Assembly (NCBI GenBank): GCA_040880305.1
Contig: JBBDIP010000025.1
Location: forward strand, 1-32,866
Origin: JBBDIP01 sp040880305
Lineage (GTDB): Bacteria > Bacillota > Sulfobacillia > Fermentithermobacillales > Fermentithermobacillaceae
Length of the DNA stretch: 32,866 bases
Direction: 5' to 3'
The notes below the pieces were generated by a model that did no database searches, was not told the origin of the DNA, and saw only the letters and a list, made by a program, of their open reading frames with translations. The position numbers and the translations under genes were made by a program. Positions 8,225 through 15,725 of the stretch are shown here, piece after piece (positions within the stretch are counted from its first letter, which is position 1; the number at the start of each line of letters is the position of its first letter).

Positions 8225-9742
8225 ATGCCGGTGGTTTTGGACGGATACCCGAAAACCGTCGAAGAGATAGTCAAGGTGGCGCGTGGCGCTGAGGTCACCA
8301 TACCCGGACCGGTGCGGGAGCGGGTCCAAGCGTCCCGCCGGATAGTCGAGGAGATGGTCGCGCGCGGCGCCAGTGTCTACGGCGTCACCACCGGGTTCGG
8401 CAAGTTCGCCGACGTACCCATCTCTCCGCTCGACATTAAGACGCTGCAGCTGAACCTGATAGTCAGCCATGCCGTCGGTGTGGGGGAGAGCTTCGCTCCC
8501 GAAGAGGTCAAGGCCGCCATGTTCTTGCGCGCCAACGCCTTGGCCAAGGGGATGTCGGGGGTCAGGCCGGAGGTCGTTGAATCCCTGGTCGCCCTGCTGA
8601 ATTGCGGGATCACGCCTGTCGTGCCCCAGAAGGGCTCGGTCGGCGCCAGCGGGGATTTGGCGCCGCTTTCCCACATCTCGCTGGTGCTTATAGGACGAGG
8701 CCTGGCCTGGTACAAGGGTGAGGTAATCCCAGGTGCCGAAGCGCTTCGCTTGGCGGGGCTGAAGCCTCTGGAACTGGACGCGAAGGAAGGCCTGGCGCTC
8801 ACAAACGGCGTCCAGATTACGGCAGGGGTCCTCGGGTTGGCGGTGAGCGCGGGATACACGCTCGCCCGCTCCGCCGACATCGTAGCCTCGCTTAGCGGAC
8901 AAGCCCTTTCCGTCATTACCGCCGCCTACGACCCATTTATCGTGGAACTCCGGCCCCATGCAGGCGCCGCTGATGTAGCTGCCAACCTACGGGATTTGTT
9001 GGGGGGTTCTGGTCTGGCGACCGGTCCCGGCCAGGTGCGGGTGCAGGACCCTTACGTGCTGCGGTGCATCCCCCAGGTCCACGGCGCTGTCAGGCAGTGC
9101 CTCGACCACGTGAGGTCAGTGGTTGAGATCGAGAGTGGCTCGGCCACCGATAACCCCCTGGTCCTGCCCGACGGACGGGTGGTCTCGGGCGGGAATTTCC
9201 ACGGGCAGCCTCTGGGGATCGCAGCCGACTACCTCGGGCTCTCCCTTTGCACGCTGGCCAATATCTCGGAACGGCGGACTTTCAGATTGATGGACCCCGC
9301 CTCTTCCGGCATGCCCGCCTTCCTGACCCGCCACGGCGGGCTGAATTCCGGCCTTATGATGGTCCAGTACACTGCTGCTTCGCTGTGTTCAGAGTGCAAG
9401 GTGCTGGCCCATCCTTCCAGCGTGGACACCATCCCCACGTCCGCCGGCCAGGAGGACTACGTCAGCATGTCCACCACGGCCGCGAGGAAGGCCCGGGACA
9501 TCGCGTGGAACGTCGCGACTGTCCTCGCCATCGAGTATTTCACCGCCTGCCAGGCGCTGGAGTTCAGAAACGCGGAACTGCTCTCTCCCTCGGGCTCGGC
9601 GGCCTACAAGCTGCTCCGCTCGAAGGTGCCGGCGGTGGACGTCGATAGGGAGATGTCGCAAGATATCGCCGCAGCCAGGGACCTCATTATGTCAGGAGCC
9701 TTGGTGGAAGCGGTTGGGGCCGCGGGAGTGGCGGTTCGTTGA
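8225..9742 (+). CDS. hutH: Histidine ammonia-lyase
   Basis: 505 residues, full length for HutH. The ATG at 8225 has GAGGGG 8 bases upstream. The Ala-Ser-Gly triad at 141-143 (GSVGASGDLAPLSH) should cyclise to the MIO prosthetic group, and the active-site tyrosine loop YGVTTGFG is at 52-59. Further family signatures are NGVQ, the SATDNPLV region and the Gln-Glu-Asp-Tyr-Val-Ser-Met motif. It removes ammonia from L-histidine to give urocanate, the first step of histidine breakdown. hutI follows within 55 bases. The second enzyme, urocanate hydratase (HutU), is not in this window. Aromatic amino acid lyases share the fold, but the motifs and hutI next door favour histidine. Confidence 0.95.
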   Translation: MPVVLDGYPKTVEEIVKVARGAEVTIPGPVRERVQASRRIVEEMVARGASVYGVTTGFGKFADVPISPLDIKTLQLNLIVSHAVGVGESFAPEEVKAAMFLRANALAKGMSGVRPEVVESLVALLNCGITPVVPQKGSVGASGDLAPLSHISLVLIGRGLAWYKGEVIPGAEALRLAGLKPLELDAKEGLALTNGVQITAGVLGLAVSAGYTLARSADIVASLSGQALSVITAAYDPFIVELRPHAGAADVAANLRDLLGGSGLATGPGQVRVQDPYVLRCIPQVHGAVRQCLDHVRSVVEIESGSATDNPLVLPDGRVVSGGNFHGQPLGIAADYLGLSLCTLANISERRTFRLMDPASSGMPAFLTRHGGLNSGLMMVQYTAASLCSECKVLAHPSSVDTIPTSAGQEDYVSMSTTAARKARDIAWNVATVLAIEYFTACQALEFRNAELLSPSGSAAYKLLRSKVPAVDVDREMSQDIAAARDLIMSGALVEAVGAAGVAVR

Positions 9743-9796
9743 CGGCTATTCGCTAACGCTGAAGATCGCAAGGCACCAAGGAGGAGGTCGCGCAGC

Positions 9797-11119
9797 ATGG
9801 AAAGGCTTTTCGGCATCCCGAACCGGCGTCCTTTGGGCGTGATGGAGGCCGACTTCCTCATTCGCAACATCGGGCAACTCCTGACTCTGGATGGGGATAA
9901 CGCTCCCCGGCGTGGCGCAGCCGCCCGCGACCTGGGGGTCATCGAGAATGTGTGCCTGGCTGCGCAAGACGGCGTCGTCGTGGCCATCGGACCCGAGGAG
10001 GAGATCCTCAAGACGGTCTTGCTCGACAAGAATTCGGTGAAACTCGACGCCGCAGGAGGGGTCGTGTGCCCCGGATTTGTCGACCCTCACACCCACCTGG
10101 TGTTTGGCGGGTGGCGGCACGAGGAGTACTCGCTTCGCTGCCAGGGGGCGTCCTACCTGGAGATCGCCGAGAAGGGCGGTGGCATAAACAGCACCGTCGC
10201 GGCGACCAGGGCCGCCTCGTACGAGGAACTCAGCCGCCGGACGTTCGGCTTCCTCGACCAGATGCTCTCCTATGGCACCACGTCCTGCGAGGCCAAGAGC
10301 GGGTACGGCCTTGACGCCGAGAGCGAGGCCAAGCAACTCCACGTGGCGCGTAGGTGCAGCGAGTCCCACGCGATAGACGTGGTGAACACCTATCTGGGAG
10401 CCCACGCGGTCCCGCCCGAGTTCAAGGACGACCGCCAGGGTTACGTCCGTGAAGTCATCGGCATGCTCCCCGCCATAAAGGGGCTGGACCTGGCCAGGTT
10501 CGTCGACGTCTTCTGCGACGCCGGCGCCTTCACCATCGACGAAACCCGCGAGATCCTGGAGGCGGCCCGCGACTTGGGGTTTGGGCTCAAAGTTCATGCC
10601 GACGAGCTGGAGCGGACCGGCGCTACGGAACTGGCTTGCGAACTGGGCGCTGTCTCCTGCGACCACCTGCTGAAGGTCGGCGACGCCGGCATCGACGCTC
10701 TGGCCGGCAGCAACACCGTGGCCGTGCTCCTGCCGGCGACGTCCTGCTTCCTGGGCAAATTCCCCGGCGCTCCCGCCCGCAGGCTGCTGGACTCTGGCGT
10801 CGCCGTCGCACTGGGGACGGATTTCAACCCCGGCACGTCCACCGCCATGTCAATGCCGCTGGCGATGACTTTGGCCTGCTCTACCTTGGGAATGTCCCCT
10901 GAGGAGGCTTTCGTCGCGTCCACGTGGAATGCAGCGTGGGCAGCGGGGCTCGGCGGCAAGACCGGCGCCCTCGCTCCCGGCTATCCTGCGGACGCCTTGA
11001 TCCTCCGTGCCTCTCATTACGCGGAGGTGCCTTACAGGTTCGGCGTCAACCTGGTCGACACCGTAGTGAAGAGGGGCCGCGTGGTGTACAGGGAAGGCGG
11101 GCATGAACGGCGAAACTAA
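9797..11119 (+). CDS. hutI: Imidazolonepropionase
   Basis: 440 residues of the amidohydrolase superfamily. The metal-binding His-Thr-His is at residues 98-100 (DPHTHLVFGG), with later conserved sites GAHAVPPEF, KVHADEL and GTDFNPG, which are characteristic of HutI. It hydrolyses imidazolone propionate to N-formimino-L-glutamate, the third step of histidine catabolism. The start at 9797 is supported by the strong AAGGAGGAGG 9-10 bases upstream; this gives about 15 residues more than the usual N-terminus, which would begin near the ATG at 9842. It forms a unit with hutH. hutU and a formiminotransferase or formiminoglutamase are missing from the locus. Confidence 0.95.
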   Translation: MERLFGIPNRRPLGVMEADFLIRNIGQLLTLDGDNAPRRGAAARDLGVIENVCLAAQDGVVVAIGPEEEILKTVLLDKNSVKLDAAGGVVCPGFVDPHTHLVFGGWRHEEYSLRCQGASYLEIAEKGGGINSTVAATRAASYEELSRRTFGFLDQMLSYGTTSCEAKSGYGLDAESEAKQLHVARRCSESHAIDVVNTYLGAHAVPPEFKDDRQGYVREVIGMLPAIKGLDLARFVDVFCDAGAFTIDETREILEAARDLGFGLKVHADELERTGATELACELGAVSCDHLLKVGDAGIDALAGSNTVAVLLPATSCFLGKFPGAPARRLLDSGVAVALGTDFNPGTSTAMSMPLAMTLACSTLGMSPEEAFVASTWNAAWAAGLGGKTGALAPGYPADALILRASHYAEVPYRFGVNLVDTVVKRGRVVYREGGHERRN

Positions 11120-11168
11120 TGCGCCGCGACCTAATCGGAGGAAGACTAACAAGTAGGGTGGTGAAAAG

Positions 11169-11414
11169 ATGAGCCAGAGGGAACGGCCTGCGCAGGGACG
11201 CCCTCGCGAGGGCGACCTGGAGAAGCGACTGAGCGGCCAGTACAAGGAGTATGAGGAATGGCGGACCGCCCAAGCCAGCGCGGCTCCCGTTGATGCCGCT
11301 GAGGAGAAAAAGCCGCGGCGCAAGAAGACTGGCTTTGGCAGGACGGACGTCATATTCATAGTGCTCGGCGTACTTGCGGGCCTGGTTTATCAATCCTGTA
11401 AAGCCGCCCCGTAA
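11169..11414 (+). CDS. Small single-pass membrane protein of unknown function
   Basis: 81 residues, ATG start preceded by GGTGGTGAAAAG. The first 55 residues are highly charged, with a lysine/arginine-rich cluster at about 47-53, followed by one membrane segment at about 60-75 and a short tail containing a cysteine. By the positive-inside rule the charged N-terminal part would lie in the cytoplasm, with a very short external tail. I do not recognise the family. It lies between hutI and fhs, 50 bases after hutI, and may be expressed with hutHI. The good ribosome binding site and the sensible topology make it likely to be real rather than a chance frame. Confidence 0.65.
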   Translation: MSQRERPAQGRPREGDLEKRLSGQYKEYEEWRTAQASAAPVDAAEEKKPRRKKTGFGRTDVIFIVLGVLAGLVYQSCKAAP

Positions 11415-11433
11415 ATACGAGGAGAGTTTGTGA

Positions 11434-11439
11434 TATTCT
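11434..11439 (+). promoter_or_regulatory. Possible extended -10 promoter element upstream of fhs
   Basis: TGATATTCT fits an extended -10 (TGnTATnnT) about 55 bases before the fhs start. No good -35 is seen at the expected distance, so this is a weak call. It would give fhs its own transcript apart from the hut genes. Confidence 0.3.
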
Positions 11440-11493
11440 TCTTAATGCGGGTCAGTGCGCCCAGTAACTTCGGCACGGAAAGGGGAGTCATAA

Positions 11494-13191
11494 TTGAAGT
11501 CGGATATCGAGATCGCTCAAGCGGCAACGATGCTGCCTATCAACCAGATCACCGATCAACTCGGCATTCCGGCAGATGTGGTTGAGAACTACGGAAGATA
11601 CAAGGCCAAGGTTGGCCTGGAGCTTCTGGACTACATAAAGGATCGCCCCCAGGGCAAGTACGTTGTGGTTACGGCCATTACACCCACCCCCCTCGGCGAG
11701 GGTAAGACTACCACCTGCATCGGACTCGGTCAGGCCATGGGCAAACTGGGCAAAAAGGTCGTTAACACCATCAGGCAGCCATCGCTCGGCCCTGTGTTCG
11801 GTATCAAGGGCGGCGCGGCCGGTGGCGGGTACGCTCAGTGCATCCCCATGGAGGACTTCAACCTCCATTTCACGGGAGACACCCATGCTGTTGCCCTGGC
11901 CCACAACCTTCTGGGCGCTTTCATGGACTCAAGCCTGCTTCACGGTAACCCGACCCACCTGGATCCCCTCTCCATTACCTGGCCCAGAGTGCTTGATGTT
12001 TCCGACCGCGCCCTCCGCAAGGTCGTCATCGGCCTCGGCGGTTCCGAGAACGGAATCCCCAGGGAGACAGGGTTCGACATCGCGGTCGCATCCGAAGTCA
12101 TGGCCATCCTCGCCCTGACCACCAGCCTCAAAGACCTCCGGGAGAGGCTCGAGCGCATCGTGGTTGGATACACCTACGACGGCGAGGCTGTCACCGCCGG
12201 TGATCTGAAGTGCGCCGGCGCCATGACCGTTCTGCTGAGGGACGCCATCAAACCGAACATCATCCAAACCCTCGAGGGCACCCCTGTGTTCGTGCATGCG
12301 GGCCCGTTCGCGAACGTCGCGCACGGCAACTCCTCGATCCTGGCCGACATGATGGCTACCAGGCTGGCCGACTACACACTCACGGAAGCCGGATTCGGCG
12401 CCGACATCGGCGCTGAGAAGTTCTTCAACATAAAGACCCGCTACAGCGGTCTGAAGCCGAGCGCGGCCGTACTGGTCGCGACCATCCGCGCCCTCAAGAT
12501 GCACGGCGGCGCCCTCCGCGTTGTCCCAGGCAAGCCTCTCGACTCCGCGGTGCTGGCCAAGGAGAACATGGAGGCGCTTGATAAGGGCTGCGAGAATCTC
12601 GACAAGCAGATCGAGAACGTCGCCATGCACGGCGTGCCGGTCGTCGTGGCGCTGAACCACTTCCCGACCGACAGCGACAAGGAGATCCAGTTCGTGCTGG
12701 ATAGGGCTATGAAGGCCGGCGCTACCTCAGCCGTCATCTCCAAGGTGTGGGCCGATGGCGGTGCGGGCGGGGTTGACCTGGCCAAGGCCGTTATCGAGGC
12801 CTGCGAGAAGCCCTCGCAGTTCAAGTACCTGTATCCGCTGGATATCTCGATCAAAGAGAAGATCGAGACCATTGCCGGCAAGATCTACGGCGCCGACGGC
12901 GTGGACTACTCCGCGGTCGCCGACCGCCAGATCAGGCGCTACACCAGGCTCGGCTTTGACAAGTTGCCCATCTGCATGGCCAAGACCCACCTGTCGCTCT
13001 CGGCGGACCCCAACCTTAAGGGTAGGCCGCGTGGGTTTAGGGTCAACGTGCGCGAGGTCAGAGCGTCCATGGGCGCGGGCTTCCTGTTCCCGCTCCTGGG
13101 CGAGATGAGGACCATGCCCGGACTGCCGTCGGATCCCGCCGGCGCCCACATGGACCTCGACGAGAAGGGCCGGGTAGTCGGGCTGTTCTAG
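11494..13191 (+). CDS. fhs: Formate-tetrahydrofolate ligase
   Basis: 565 residues, slightly longer than the usual 556 or so. The start is TTG at 11494, with AAGGGGAG 6 bases upstream; the N-terminus (Met-Lys-Ser-Asp-Ile-Glu-Ile-Ala-Gln) matches the family exactly. The ATP-binding loop PTPLGEGKTT is at 64-73, and the conserved Gly-Gly-Ala-Ala-Gly-Gly-Gly-Tyr segment follows. The enzyme joins formate to THF using ATP, giving 10-formyl-THF for purine and one-carbon metabolism, or the methyl branch of the Wood-Ljungdahl pathway. None of its usual Wood-Ljungdahl partners is next to it. Its place after the hut genes is compatible with handling one-carbon units from histidine breakdown, but that is inference. 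Confidence 0.97.
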   Translation: MKSDIEIAQAATMLPINQITDQLGIPADVVENYGRYKAKVGLELLDYIKDRPQGKYVVVTAITPTPLGEGKTTTCIGLGQAMGKLGKKVVNTIRQPSLGPVFGIKGGAAGGGYAQCIPMEDFNLHFTGDTHAVALAHNLLGAFMDSSLLHGNPTHLDPLSITWPRVLDVSDRALRKVVIGLGGSENGIPRETGFDIAVASEVMAILALTTSLKDLRERLERIVVGYTYDGEAVTAGDLKCAGAMTVLLRDAIKPNIIQTLEGTPVFVHAGPFANVAHGNSSILADMMATRLADYTLTEAGFGADIGAEKFFNIKTRYSGLKPSAAVLVATIRALKMHGGALRVVPGKPLDSAVLAKENMEALDKGCENLDKQIENVAMHGVPVVVALNHFPTDSDKEIQFVLDRAMKAGATSAVISKVWADGGAGGVDLAKAVIEACEKPSQFKYLYPLDISIKEKIETIAGKIYGADGVDYSAVADRQIRRYTRLGFDKLPICMAKTHLSLSADPNLKGRPRGFRVNVREVRASMGAGFLFPLLGEMRTMPGLPSDPAGAHMDLDEKGRVVGLF

Positions 13192-13276
13192 GACCGGCTG
13201 TTATTGGGTCGGCTGCCACAGGCCGGCTGCTCGATTTCGGCTGGGTTCGTCACGTTAGCGATTAACAACAGCATGC

Positions 13277-13315
13277 CAGGGGATCCTCGGAGGCGCGCCT
13301 TCGGGGGTCCCTTCA
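13277..13315 (+). other. Imperfect GC-rich stem-loop after fhs
   Basis: The region around AGGGGATCC ... GGGGTCCCT with a central GGCGCGCC can fold into a long imperfect hairpin about 90 bases after the fhs stop. It may end the fhs transcript, but there is no clear run of T residues directly behind it, so I do not call it an intrinsic terminator. The rest of 13192-13406 shows no convincing gene or known RNA. Confidence 0.3.
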
Positions 13316-13406
13316 TCTGCTCAAGCCTCAGTTCTTCTTCCTCAAACTGTGATCCCTCTGCATTCGCCGACATTCGCGCTATCCAACGCGTCATCCAATG
13401 CGACTT

Positions 13407-13454
13407 CCCACATGGCATCCCGAATGGCATCCCACACGACGCCCCACATGGTAT
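13407..13454 (+). repeat. Four tandem 12-bp imperfect direct repeats in a promoter
   Basis: Four 12-base units follow each other without gaps: CCCACATGGCAT, CCCGAATGGCAT, CCCACACGACGC and CCCACATGGTAT. The last one runs directly into the -10 element of the next gene. The head-to-tail, iteron-like arrangement suggests binding sites for a protein that controls this promoter, possibly the encoded DNA-binding protein itself. Confidence 0.7.
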
Positions 13455-13457
13455 AAT
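13449..13457 (+). promoter_or_regulatory. Extended -10 promoter for the HTH-nuclease gene
   Basis: TGGTATAAT is a perfect extended -10 (TGn plus consensus TATAAT). No TTGACA-like -35 is present 17 bases upstream, where the 12-bp repeats lie, so activation or repression through those repeats is plausible. The start codon follows about 33 bases later. Confidence 0.65.
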
Positions 13458-13490
13458 TTGGGAAATTAAGTCGGAGTGAGGAGGAGGCCG

Positions 13491-14261
13491 GTGCCGTCAG
13501 GCAGACTACTGCTTCAGATCCCCGCAGATCTCATCTGCGATCCCAGGTTGCCCCCATTGGCAAAGGCGCTGTACATGACCCTAGTCCAGCTTGGACCCTG
13601 TTCGCTGCGGGAGTTGAGCGCTGCTTCACAGGTCAACCGCGAGACCGTTCGGAGGTTGGTAGGAGCGCTGGCAAGAGCTGGATGGGCCATGGTCACGGGC
13701 GGACGCAACCGCAGAGTGGTTGTGGCCAGTCGCCCCGAAAAAACGCAGCGAGACCTGGTCGATCATCTTAGAGAGATGCGCTCCGTGTTCAACCCCGTAG
13801 GTGAGAATCTCTCAAAACTGCTGCTTAACGTGGGAGTGGACGATGACCGTTACGTGGAGAACGCGCGCCCACATTTCCTTCAAAACCCGAGGACCGGCGA
13901 GTATCTCGAACTCGACCGCTGGTACCATGAGAGGCGAGTCGGAGAGGAGTATCAAGGAATTCAGCATTTCATGGTGACGAGCACCTCGGATGAGAAGAAC
14001 CTGAAAGAGATCCAGGCCAGGGACGCAATGAAGGCTGAACTATGTCGTGCTAAGGGAGTCGCCTTGATGATTGTCACTGAAGACGACCTCAGCCTGGACG
14101 GTATCTTGGCGAAATTGCCGCCGCAGCTGCCCAGGGCGCATATCGACCGAAGCGACTTGTACGTACGCGCCCTCGAGGAGTTCTGTGAGGAGTACGTCGC
14201 TAGCTGCAGGAGAATACGTGCTCGGGAGGAATCAAAGAACCGGCGCGACGATAAGGAATGA
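13491..14261 (+). CDS. Winged-helix-like HTH protein with C-terminal PD-(D/E)XK nuclease-like domain
   Basis: 256 residues from the GTG at 13491, which has the purine-rich GAGGAGGAGG before it; a GTG at 13476 would overlap that signal. Residues about 20-75 look like a winged helix: a Leu-Arg-Glu-Leu-Ser helix, then a Ser-Gln-Val-Asn-Arg-Glu-Thr-Val recognition helix and a wing at 68-78. After a linker, residues about 128-200 resemble a restriction-endonuclease fold of the short-patch/homing type. Asp142 lies in a beta strand, Glu152/Glu153-Tyr-Gln155-Gly and Gln158-His159-Phe follow, then Arg177-Asp178 with Lys181 and a hydrophobic strand (190-195). The C-terminus is charged and helical. I do not recognise a named family. 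12-bp repeats lie in its promoter and a 52-bp repeat array directly downstream, so it may bind or cut one of these. Confidence 0.6.
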   Translation: MPSGRLLLQIPADLICDPRLPPLAKALYMTLVQLGPCSLRELSAASQVNRETVRRLVGALARAGWAMVTGGRNRRVVVASRPEKTQRDLVDHLREMRSVFNPVGENLSKLLLNVGVDDDRYVENARPHFLQNPRTGEYLELDRWYHERRVGEEYQGIQHFMVTSTSDEKNLKEIQARDAMKAELCRAKGVALMIVTEDDLSLDGILAKLPPQLPRAHIDRSDLYVRALEEFCEEYVASCRRIRAREESKNRRDDKE

Positions 14262-14300
14262 CGAAGCGACGTCGGTCCGTCCGCAGTCTCTCGCGGGGTC

Positions 14301-14638
14301 AGTGCCAATAGGATTGGCACTGGCAACGGGATTTCGAGCTTGCGGCGGGCTTAGTGCCAATAGGATTCGCACTGACGGTGGGATTTCGAGGTTTCGGGAG
14401 GTTCAGTGCCAATAGGATTGGCACTGGCGATGGGATTTCAGGTTTTCGGAGGGGTCAGCGCCAACAGGATTTGCACTGGCGGTGAGAAATCGGGCTTTCG
14501 GTAGGCTTAGTGCCAATAGGATTTGCACTGGCAACGGGATTTCGGGCTTTCGGTAGGCTCAGTGCCAATAGGATTTGCACTGACGGTGGGGTTTCGAGCT
14601 TTCGGAAGGTCTAGTGCCAATAGAATTTGCAGTGGAGG
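14301..14638. repeat. Array of seven 52-bp units, each with a short palindrome
   Basis: Units begin at 14301, 14353, 14405, 14457, 14509, 14561 and 14613, exactly 52 bases apart each time. Each starts with an inverted repeat of arms AGTGCCAAT and ATTGGCACT separated by three bases (AGG). Units 1 and 3 are perfect; 2, 4, 5, 6 and 7 carry one to a few changes, mostly in the right arm. The 31 bases between palindromes are also conserved in units 1-6 (GGGATTTCG followed by CTTTCGG), so the whole 52-mer was duplicated. The seventh unit decays after its palindrome. Being no multiple of three, the period cannot encode a repeated peptide. 52 bp is close to five turns of B-DNA, which puts all palindromes on one face of the helix, as in protein-binding arrays. 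Confidence 0.92.
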
Positions 14639-14719
14639 CCGATTGGGAGACGCTCGCGAGATTCATTGGCACGCTGCTCCGTCGCCCAGGATGCTTCGCG
14701 GGATCTGGCGGCATCCCCC

Positions 14720-14748
14720 GTGACTATCGCCCCGCCGCGGTATAGAAT
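14720..14748 (+). promoter_or_regulatory. Possible promoter for the ECF S component and coaX
   Basis: GTGACT (14720-14725) and TAGAAT (14743-14748) are separated by 17 bases, a fair match to a housekeeping promoter. A transcript from here would have a leader of about 250 bases. Confidence 0.35.
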
Positions 14749-14754
14749 ATGATT

Positions 14755-14787
14755 GGTTGTCGGATGGTTGTCGGCTGGTTGTCGGCT
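14755..14787. repeat. Three tandem copies of an 11-bp repeat
   Basis: GGTTGTCGGAT, GGTTGTCGGCT and GGTTGTCGGCT follow each other without gaps, just after the possible promoter. They could be operator sites or a simple slippage repeat. Confidence 0.7.
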
Positions 14788-15002
14788 GGCAGTGGGCAGG
14801 CAGGTCGTGAGGCCGCCGGACCCAGGGAGGCTGCCAGGCAACCGCAGGCTGAGGTGACCATCCCTAAGTTGGCCACAAGCAGTGGCGACAAGCTCGCAGA
14901 GGGTGTCGCAGCGGACAGTCGCAGCAGACCCGCAGGTAGTCCCACGTCATCACGACCGGCATCCTTGGGAGAGGAGCCGGAACGGAGGTGCATCTCTACA
15001 TC

Positions 15003-15713
15003 ATGAAGTTTTCCACACGTCAAATCGCGTTTGCAGGCGTCCTCGGCGCAATCACTGTTGCCCTCGGCCTGATGCCGGTGGGCGGGTTCATAACCATTCC
15101 CCCGATCTCGGTTACCACGATGCATATCCCCACTATACTGGCCGGCATATTCGAAGGCCCGGCTGTTGGAGGGGTAGTTGGCGCCATCTTTGGCGCCTTC
15201 AGCTTCTGGAGGGCGCAGACATCAGTGAACCCCCTGGACAAGCTCATTTTCAGCAACCCGCTGATCGCTTTCGTCCCGCGCATTCTCATAGGTGTGGTTT
15301 CCCATTACGTCTTCGCGCTCATCCGCGGCAAGAAGGGCGAGCCGGTGCTGCTCGGGTGCACGACGCTGGTCGTCGGGTACACCGTGTACACCGCCGCCGC
15401 GAGCCTGAGCCCGGCGATGCGCTGGGCCCTGGCGGTTGTGGTTGGCGCGGCAGCGCTGTTTGGTGTCAAGTCGCTGTACCAGCGTCTCGGGCACGGCCCG
15501 GCGTTGGCCGCGGTCGCCGGCACGTTGACCAACACTGTCCTGGTGCTCTCGCTCTGCGTGGCGTTTGGGTACCTTCCCGGGAAGGTCGCGGCGGTCGTTG
15601 CCATCACCAACGGGGTGCCCGAGGCGGCAGTGGCGATGGTGCTCACCGGCCTCGTCTACAGGAGCACGCGCAGCCTGCTGCGGACCGGCCCCAACGGCCC
15701 GAAGAGTAGATAG
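15003..15713 (+). CDS. ECF transporter S component, probably pantothenate uptake (PanT-like)
   Basis: 236 residues with about six membrane segments and the typical S-component N-terminus (Lys-Phe-Ser-Thr-Arg-Gln-Ile-Ala-Phe-Ala-Gly). Such proteins bind a vitamin at the outer face and work with a shared EcfA-A'-T energy-coupling module, which is not encoded here. I place the start at the ATG at 15003, with GGAGGTG 12 bases upstream; the GTG at 14988 lies inside that signal. coaX follows 12 bases later, so pantothenate is the most likely ligand: uptake followed by phosphorylation. Folate, thiamine or another vitamin cannot be excluded without alignment. The C-terminal tail is basic. Confidence 0.8.
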   Translation: MKFSTRQIAFAGVLGAITVALGLMPVGGFITIPPISVTTMHIPTILAGIFEGPAVGGVVGAIFGAFSFWRAQTSVNPLDKLIFSNPLIAFVPRILIGVVSHYVFALIRGKKGEPVLLGCTTLVVGYTVYTAAASLSPAMRWALAVVVGAAALFGVKSLYQRLGHGPALAAVAGTLTNTVLVLSLCVAFGYLPGKVAAVVAITNGVPEAAVAMVLTGLVYRSTRSLLRTGPNGPKSR

Positions 15714-15725
15714 GGAGGACTTCGT

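Larger units (their letters stand above)
14639..15002. other. Non-coding stretch before the ECF gene
   Basis: Between the array and the ECF S component I see no convincing gene. It contains an isolated ATTGGCAC, like one arm of the array palindrome, at 14665; a CTCGCGAG palindrome near 14653; a possible promoter; an 11-bp triplicate repeat; and a purine-rich ribosome binding site at the end. The long leader of about 250 bases could hold a regulatory RNA, but I recognise no known riboswitch class. Confidence 0.5.

Noticed and set aside
13204..13479. 91-residue + strand frame between fhs and the HTH-nuclease gene
   Set aside because: It is translated through the promoter and 12-bp repeats, rich in Ser and Pro, with no ribosome binding site.
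14301..14638. CRISPR array
   Set aside because: The repeat-and-spacer look is misleading: the 31-base 'spacers' are similar to each other in units 1-6, the unit length is fixed, and no cas gene is present.
14071..14723. Open frames running through the 52-bp array
   Set aside because: They shift frame relative to the repeat because 52 is not a multiple of three, have no ribosome binding site and show no protein-like pattern.
14639..15002. Known vitamin riboswitch
   Set aside because: I could not find the conserved boxes of the TPP, THF, cobalamin or FMN classes.
14749..15006. 85-residue frame in the leader of the ECF gene
   Set aside because: No ribosome binding site, covers the 11-bp repeat and has no recognisable composition.
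14882..15709. 275-residue + strand frame overlapping the ECF gene
   Set aside because: It is a high-GC out-of-frame shadow, very rich in Arg, His and Pro; the ECF frame is clearly the coding one.
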